Positions 60,524-64,000 of a stretch of 64,000 bases of DNA are shown piece after piece. Source of the DNA: Pantoea sp. WMus005 (GTDB lineage Bacteria > Pseudomonadota > Gammaproteobacteria > Enterobacterales > Enterobacteriaceae). The notes below the pieces were generated by a model, which made no database searches, was not told the origin of the DNA, and was given only the letters and a program-made list of their open reading frames with translations. The translations under genes and the position numbers were made by a program. The number at the start of each line of letters is the position of its first letter. Position 1 is the stretch's first letter. The stretch spans positions 475,634 to 539,633 of the forward strand of contig NZ_JACBXU010000002.1 of assembly GCF_013415305.1 (NCBI RefSeq), in the 5' to 3' direction.

Positions 60524-61339
60524 TTACCAGCCTTTAACCGCGCCGCCGTTAAAGACTTTGTTAGCTTCTGCGTAGACTTCATCAGACTGGTAAGCCTTGA
60601 CGAATTTCTTCACGTTTTCTGCATCTTTATTATCTTCACGCGCGACAATCAGGTTCACATAAGGTGAATCTTTATCTTCGACGAAAATACCATCTTTCGC
60701 TGGCGTCAGGCCAATCTGGCTGGCGTAGGTAGTGTTGATCACCGCCAGTGCGATCTGCTGATCGTCCAGTGAGCGTGGCAGCTGCGGCGCTTCCAGCTCA
60801 ACAATTTTCAGATGCTTAGGGTTCTCGGTGATATCCAGCGAGGTTGGCAGCAAGCCCACGCCATCTTTCAGTTTGATCAGACCCACTTTCTGCAGCAGCA
60901 GCAGCGTACGGCCCAGGTTGGTCGGATCGTTTGGAATAGCAACCTGCGCGCCATCCTGCAGTTCATCCAGTGATTTGATCTTCTTCGAATAGCCTGCGAT
61001 TGGGTAAACGAAAGAATTACCCACTGAAACCAGCTTGTAGCCACGATCTTTGATCTGCTGATCAAGGTAAGGTTTATGCTGGAAGGCGTTAACATCGATA
61101 TCGCCTTTGCTCAGCGCTTCATTTGGCAGAACGTAGTCGTTGAACGTGACCAGCTCAACGTCCAGACCATACTTATCTTTAGCCACTTTCTGCGCTGCTT
61201 CAGCAACCTGCTGCTCAGCACCGACAATCACGCCCACTTTGATGTGGTTAGGGTCTTTCTCTTTTTGATCGCATCCTGCCAGCGCAATCGCGCCAATCAG
61301 TGCACCCACAGCGGCAATTTTCTTGAATCTGAAAGACAT
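60524..61339 (-). CDS. metQ: Methionine-binding lipoprotein MetQ
   Basis: MetQ binds methionine (L and D) for the MetNI importer. The 271-residue precursor has a lipobox LAGC with C23 and the NlpA-family core: IKVGVIVGAEQQVAEAAQKVAKDKYGLDVELVTFNDY, NAFQHKPYLDQ, VAIPNDPTNLGR and INTTYASQIGL. It lies 34 bases after metI. Start ATG follows AAGGA. Confidence 0.97.
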   Translation of the reverse strand: MSFRFKKIAAVGALIGAIALAGCDQKEKDPNHIKVGVIVGAEQQVAEAAQKVAKDKYGLDVELVTFNDYVLPNEALSKGDIDVNAFQHKPYLDQQIKDRGYKLVSVGNSFVYPIAGYSKKIKSLDELQDGAQVAIPNDPTNLGRTLLLLQKVGLIKLKDGVGLLPTSLDITENPKHLKIVELEAPQLPRSLDDQQIALAVINTTYASQIGLTPAKDGIFVEDKDSPYVNLIVAREDNKDAENVKKFVKAYQSDEVYAEANKVFNGGAVKGW

Positions 61340-61373
61340 ATCCTTTCCTTCTTAATAATGTGATATTGCTTGC

Positions 61374-62027
61374 TTATTTATGGGACACAGCACGCACGAT
61401 GCGGTCGCCACAGAATTGAATGAGATACACCAAAACCACTAACAACACCAATACCGTATTCATCACAGTGGCGTTATATCCGATATAACCATACTGATAA
61501 CCGATCTGTCCCAGGCCACCTGCACCCACCGCGCCACCCATGGCGGAGTAACCGACCAGCGTAATCAGCGTGATGGTCGCCGCGTTCACCAGGCCTGGCA
61601 TCGCTTCCGGCAGCAGAACCTTACGGATGATCTGCATTGGCGTGGCGCCCATAGCACGTGACGCTTCAATCAGGCCGGTTGGCAGTTCCAGCAGGGCGTT
61701 TTCAACCATACGCGCAATAAATGGCGCTGCGCCGACTGTTAATGGCACGATGGCCGCCTGCAGTCCGATTGAGGTGCCGACGATCACGCGGGTAAACGGA
61801 ATCATCCAGACCAGTAAGATAATGAAAGGAATCGAGCGGAAAATATTCACCAGCGCAGAAAGCACGCGATAAAGCCCCTGATTCTGAAGAATCTGTCCAG
61901 GCCGTGTCACATAGAGTAAAACGCCGACCGGCAGTCCCAGCACAAAACCGAAAAAGCCCGAGACGAAGGTCATCATCAGCGTTTCCCACACGCCCCGTCC
62001 CAGCAACCACATCATCGCCTCAGACAT
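61374..62027 (-). CDS. metI: Methionine ABC transporter permease MetI
   Basis: MetI is the channel of the methionine importer, with five membrane helices. The 217 residues include [27 protein letters not shown] and the coupling (EAA-like) segment [34 protein letters not shown]. Its ATG overlaps the metN end by 8 bases. Confidence 0.97.
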   Translation of the reverse strand: MSEAMMWLLGRGVWETLMMTFVSGFFGFVLGLPVGVLLYVTRPGQILQNQGLYRVLSALVNIFRSIPFIILLVWMIPFTRVIVGTSIGLQAAIVPLTVGAAPFIARMVENALLELPTGLIEASRAMGATPMQIIRKVLLPEAMPGLVNAATITLITLVGYSAMGGAVGAGGLGQIGYQYGYIGYNATVMNTVLVLLVVLVYLIQFCGDRIVRAVSHK

Positions 62028-63051
62028 AACCTAACACCTCTACTTTCACACGATTCTCCTTCAGCCAGGCTATCGCCTCGCGGGTATCGCCCTCTGTGCC
62101 GTGCATTTCGGCCAGCATAATGCCGAACTTCACGCCACCGGCGTAATCCATCTGGGCACTGATAATGTTGTTATTGACGTTATACCGGCGAGCCGCTTCG
62201 GAAAGCAGCGGTGCATCAACCGATTTACCGGTGAACTCCAGTCGCAGCAGAGGCACGGTGCCTTCAGCGGCGGTGTCAGACAGACGCTGCTTGTAATCAT
62301 CCGGGATATCCAGATGCAGCGTTGACTGAATAAACTGCTGTGCCAGAGGCGTCTTGGGATGCGAGAAAACTTCACTGACGCTATCTTTCTCTATCAGCTC
62401 ACCGTGACTGATGACTGCAACCTGATCGCAGATGCGTTTCACCACATCCATCTCATGGGTGATCAGCAGAATTGTCAGGCCAAGCCGACGATTAATGTCT
62501 TTAAGCAATTCCAGAATTGATCGCGTTGTCGCGGGATCCAGTGCGCTGGTGGCTTCATCACACAGCAGGACCTTGGGATTGCTGGCCAGGGCACGGGCAA
62601 TCGCGACACGCTGCTTTTGTCCGCCCGACAGATTGGCGGGCCACGCATCATGCTTATCTGATAATCCCACCAGTTCCAGCAGCTCAGTGACGCGAGCGTT
62701 GATCTGAGCGCGGGAGAGATTACCGAGTTCCAGTGGCAGAGAGACGTTGCCTGCGACGGTCCGGGAGTTCATCAGGTTGAAATGCTGAAAGATCATTCCG
62801 ATCTGGCGGCGGGCCTGGGTTAACTGACGTTCGTTGAGTGCGGTTAAATCAGATCCATCGACCAGCACGCGGCCCGAAGTTGGGCGCTCCAGCAGGTTAA
62901 CGCAACGAATCAATGTACTTTTACCGGCACCGGACGCGCCGATAACGCCATAAATCTGTCCGGCAGGCACATGCAGACTCACATCCGTTAACGCCGGAAT
63001 ACTTCTTGTGCCTTGCTGAAACACCTTGGTGATATTTTCTAGTTTAATCAT
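62020..63051 (-). CDS. metN: Methionine ABC transporter ATPase MetN
   Basis: MetN powers methionine import. The 343-residue protein has Walker [10 protein letters not shown], signature LSGGQKQR, Walker [13 protein letters not shown], switch LITHEMDV, and the C-terminal NIL regulatory domain (about residues 265-343) that binds methionine and causes trans-inhibition. It is the first gene of metN-metI-metQ. Transcription is likely repressed by MetJ at the boxes 77-100 bases upstream. Confidence 0.97.
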   Translation of the reverse strand: MIKLENITKVFQQGTRSIPALTDVSLHVPAGQIYGVIGASGAGKSTLIRCVNLLERPTSGRVLVDGSDLTALNERQLTQARRQIGMIFQHFNLMNSRTVAGNVSLPLELGNLSRAQINARVTELLELVGLSDKHDAWPANLSGGQKQRVAIARALASNPKVLLCDEATSALDPATTRSILELLKDINRRLGLTILLITHEMDVVKRICDQVAVISHGELIEKDSVSEVFSHPKTPLAQQFIQSTLHLDIPDDYKQRLSDTAAEGTVPLLRLEFTGKSVDAPLLSEAARRYNVNNNIISAQMDYAGGVKFGIMLAEMHGTEGDTREAIAWLKENRVKVEVLGYV

Positions 63052-63127
63052 TATGTTATTTATTATCGTGTTGCGTTGTCCGTGGTGTGGGAGGCCTCGT
63101 CGCTTTTATTCATGATAAAAGCTGGAT

Positions 63128-63151
63128 GGATGTTAAGGCATCCAGACGTCT
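63128..63151 (-). promoter_or_regulatory. MetJ boxes upstream of metN
   Basis: AGACGTCT at 63144-63151 matches the MetJ consensus perfectly. The adjacent 8-mers AGGCATCC (63136-63143) and GGATGTTA (63128-63135) match at about 5 and 4 of 8 positions. Tandem boxes with one strong half are typical, and predict methionine repression of metNIQ. Confidence 0.82.
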
Positions 63152-63240
63152 AAATCAATGGAAGTGATTCAATCTGACATTCTCCCTTTTATAGCAATCA
63201 TGCGATACTGATTGGCAATTTTTACAGCAGGAGTTTCTAC

Positions 63241-63801
63241 GTGGCGAATAAAGTCCCCGCTATTTTTCTTGATCGTGATGGCACCCTTAATGTCGATAAT
63301 GGCTATGTCCATGAGATCGATGACTTCCAGTTTATTGACGGTACGATTGAAGCGCTGCAACAACTGAAGGCAATGGGATATGCGCTGGTGGTTGTGACCA
63401 ATCAGTCTGGCATAGCGCGCGGTATGTTTACCGAAGATACCTTTATGCGGCTGACTGAATGGATGGACTGGTCGCTGGCCGATCGCGACGTTGATCTTGA
63501 TGGCATCTATTTCTGTCCTCACCATCCTGAAGCAACAGTAGAAGCGTTTCGTCAGGAGTGTGACTGCCGTAAGCCCCAGCCGGGAATGTTGCTGACGGCG
63601 CAGGAAGAACTGCATATTGATATGGCTGCTTCTTATATGGTGGGTGACAAGCTGGAAGACATGCTGGCCGGTAAGGCTGCCGGTGTTGGCACCAAAGTGC
63701 TGGTACGCAGCGGTAAACCGGTCACGGCTGAAGGTGAAGCGGCAGCAGATTGGGTAATTAATAGCCTTGCAGAGCTGCCAGGACGCATTAAAAAGGGTTA
63801 A
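63241..63801 (+). CDS. gmhB: D-glycero-beta-D-manno-heptose 1,7-bisphosphate 7-phosphatase
   Basis: GmhB removes the C7 phosphate in ADP-heptose synthesis for the LPS inner core. The 186-residue HAD-family protein has the nucleophile motif [20 protein letters not shown], a zinc loop with cysteines and histidines ([21 protein letters not shown]) and [12 protein letters not shown]. It starts with GTG after AGGAG. The metN-gmhB interval is divergent and holds the MetJ boxes. An rRNA operon follows as in E. coli rrnH. Confidence 0.97.
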   Translation: MANKVPAIFLDRDGTLNVDNGYVHEIDDFQFIDGTIEALQQLKAMGYALVVVTNQSGIARGMFTEDTFMRLTEWMDWSLADRDVDLDGIYFCPHHPEATVEAFRQECDCRKPQPGMLLTAQEELHIDMAASYMVGDKLEDMLAGKAAGVGTKVLVRSGKPVTAEGEAAADWVINSLAELPGRIKKG

Positions 63802-63829
63802 AACGGCGCTTTTGTGCAAATTTCAGGCG

Positions 63830-63891
63830 AACAGTAAAAAAGTTGAAGTTTGCACTTGCGCTCTCTCAGCCGTTCCCTATAATGCGCCTCC
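63830..63891 (+). promoter_or_regulatory. rRNA operon promoter P1
   Basis: An A/T-rich UP-like stretch (around 63830-63850) precedes TTGCGC (63856-63861), a 16-base spacer, TATAAT (63878-63883) and a GC-rich discriminator GCGCCTCC. The 16-base spacing and discriminator are those of enterobacterial rrn P1, controlled by Fis, ppGpp and DksA. Confidence 0.88.
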
Positions 63892-63974
63892 ATCAACACG
63901 GAACACCGGCAACGGGAAACGGGCTGAGAGGCACAGGAGACTGCGCCGCCGGAGAAAAACTTCTGAAATAGAGG

Positions 63975-64000
63975 TTGACTCTGCAGGAGGAAAGCGTAAT
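63975..64000 (+). promoter_or_regulatory. rRNA operon promoter P2, cut by window end
   Basis: TTGACT (63975-63980), 16 bases, then TAAT at the last four bases as the start of the -10. It matches the E. coli rrn P2 layout (TTGACT, 16-base spacer, TATTAT). The 16S rRNA gene should begin a few hundred bases beyond the window. Confidence 0.85.

Overview
The window is a 64-kb piece of the core chromosome of an enterobacterium. It is most like Erwiniaceae, probably Pantoea or a close relative. Gene order follows the E. coli panD to rrnH segment almost gene for gene, and the proteins read as close homologues of the E. coli ones. However, several E. coli accessory genes are absent from their usual places (yadD, the yadN-type fimbrial cluster, clcA, yadS, yaeI, yaeQ, nlpE, yaeF). 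The genus is an inference from gene order and protein resemblance and was not tested by any search.

Layout. 1-2.4 kb: the end of yadH and the pantothenate genes panB-panC-panD. 2.5-7.4 kb, minus strand: folK, pcnB (with an AUU start as in E. coli), gluQ, dksA, sfsA, thpR. 7.4-12.5 kb: hrpB and mrcB (PBP1B with a glutamine-rich tail). 12.6-18.6 kb: a Fur-box-controlled ferrichrome operon, fhuA-C-D-B. 18.7-22.4 kb: hemL, erpA, a small unrecognised exported protein, btuF and mtnN. 22.5-27.3 kb: dgt, degP behind a sigma-E promoter, cdaR behind a perfect palindrome, yaeH. 27.5-32.0 kb: dapD, glnD, map. 32.1-35.6 kb: rpsB with its leader RNA, tsf, pyrH, frr. 35.8-51.9 kb: the envelope and lipid superoperon dxr-uppS-cdsA-rseP-bamA-skp-lpxD-fabZ-lpxA-lpxB-rnhB-dnaE-accA. 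52.0-57.4 kb: ldcC, yaeR, tilS, a small c-type cytochrome, rof, yaeP, a remnant of yaeQ, and arfB. 57.5-63.8 kb: proS, trmO, rcsF, the MetJ-controlled metNIQ transporter, and gmhB. The last 170 bases are the tandem P1/P2 promoters of an rRNA operon whose genes lie beyond the window.

The genes join several systems: CoA and folate precursors, stringent and nitrogen control (dksA, glnD), siderophore, B12 and methionine import, translation (rpsB, tsf, frr, map, proS, tilS, arfB), and a long block coupling isoprenoid, phospholipid, lipid A and outer-membrane assembly to DNA replication and fatty-acid initiation.

I see no prophage, insertion sequence, CRISPR array, tRNA gene, integrase or defence island, and no clear undescribed multigene system. 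The less ordinary items are the cytochrome next to tilS, the small exported protein beside erpA, the yaeQ scar, the CAG/CAA-repeat tail of PBP1B, composition mosaics in fhuA and dgt, and several strong intergenic hairpins and palindromes.
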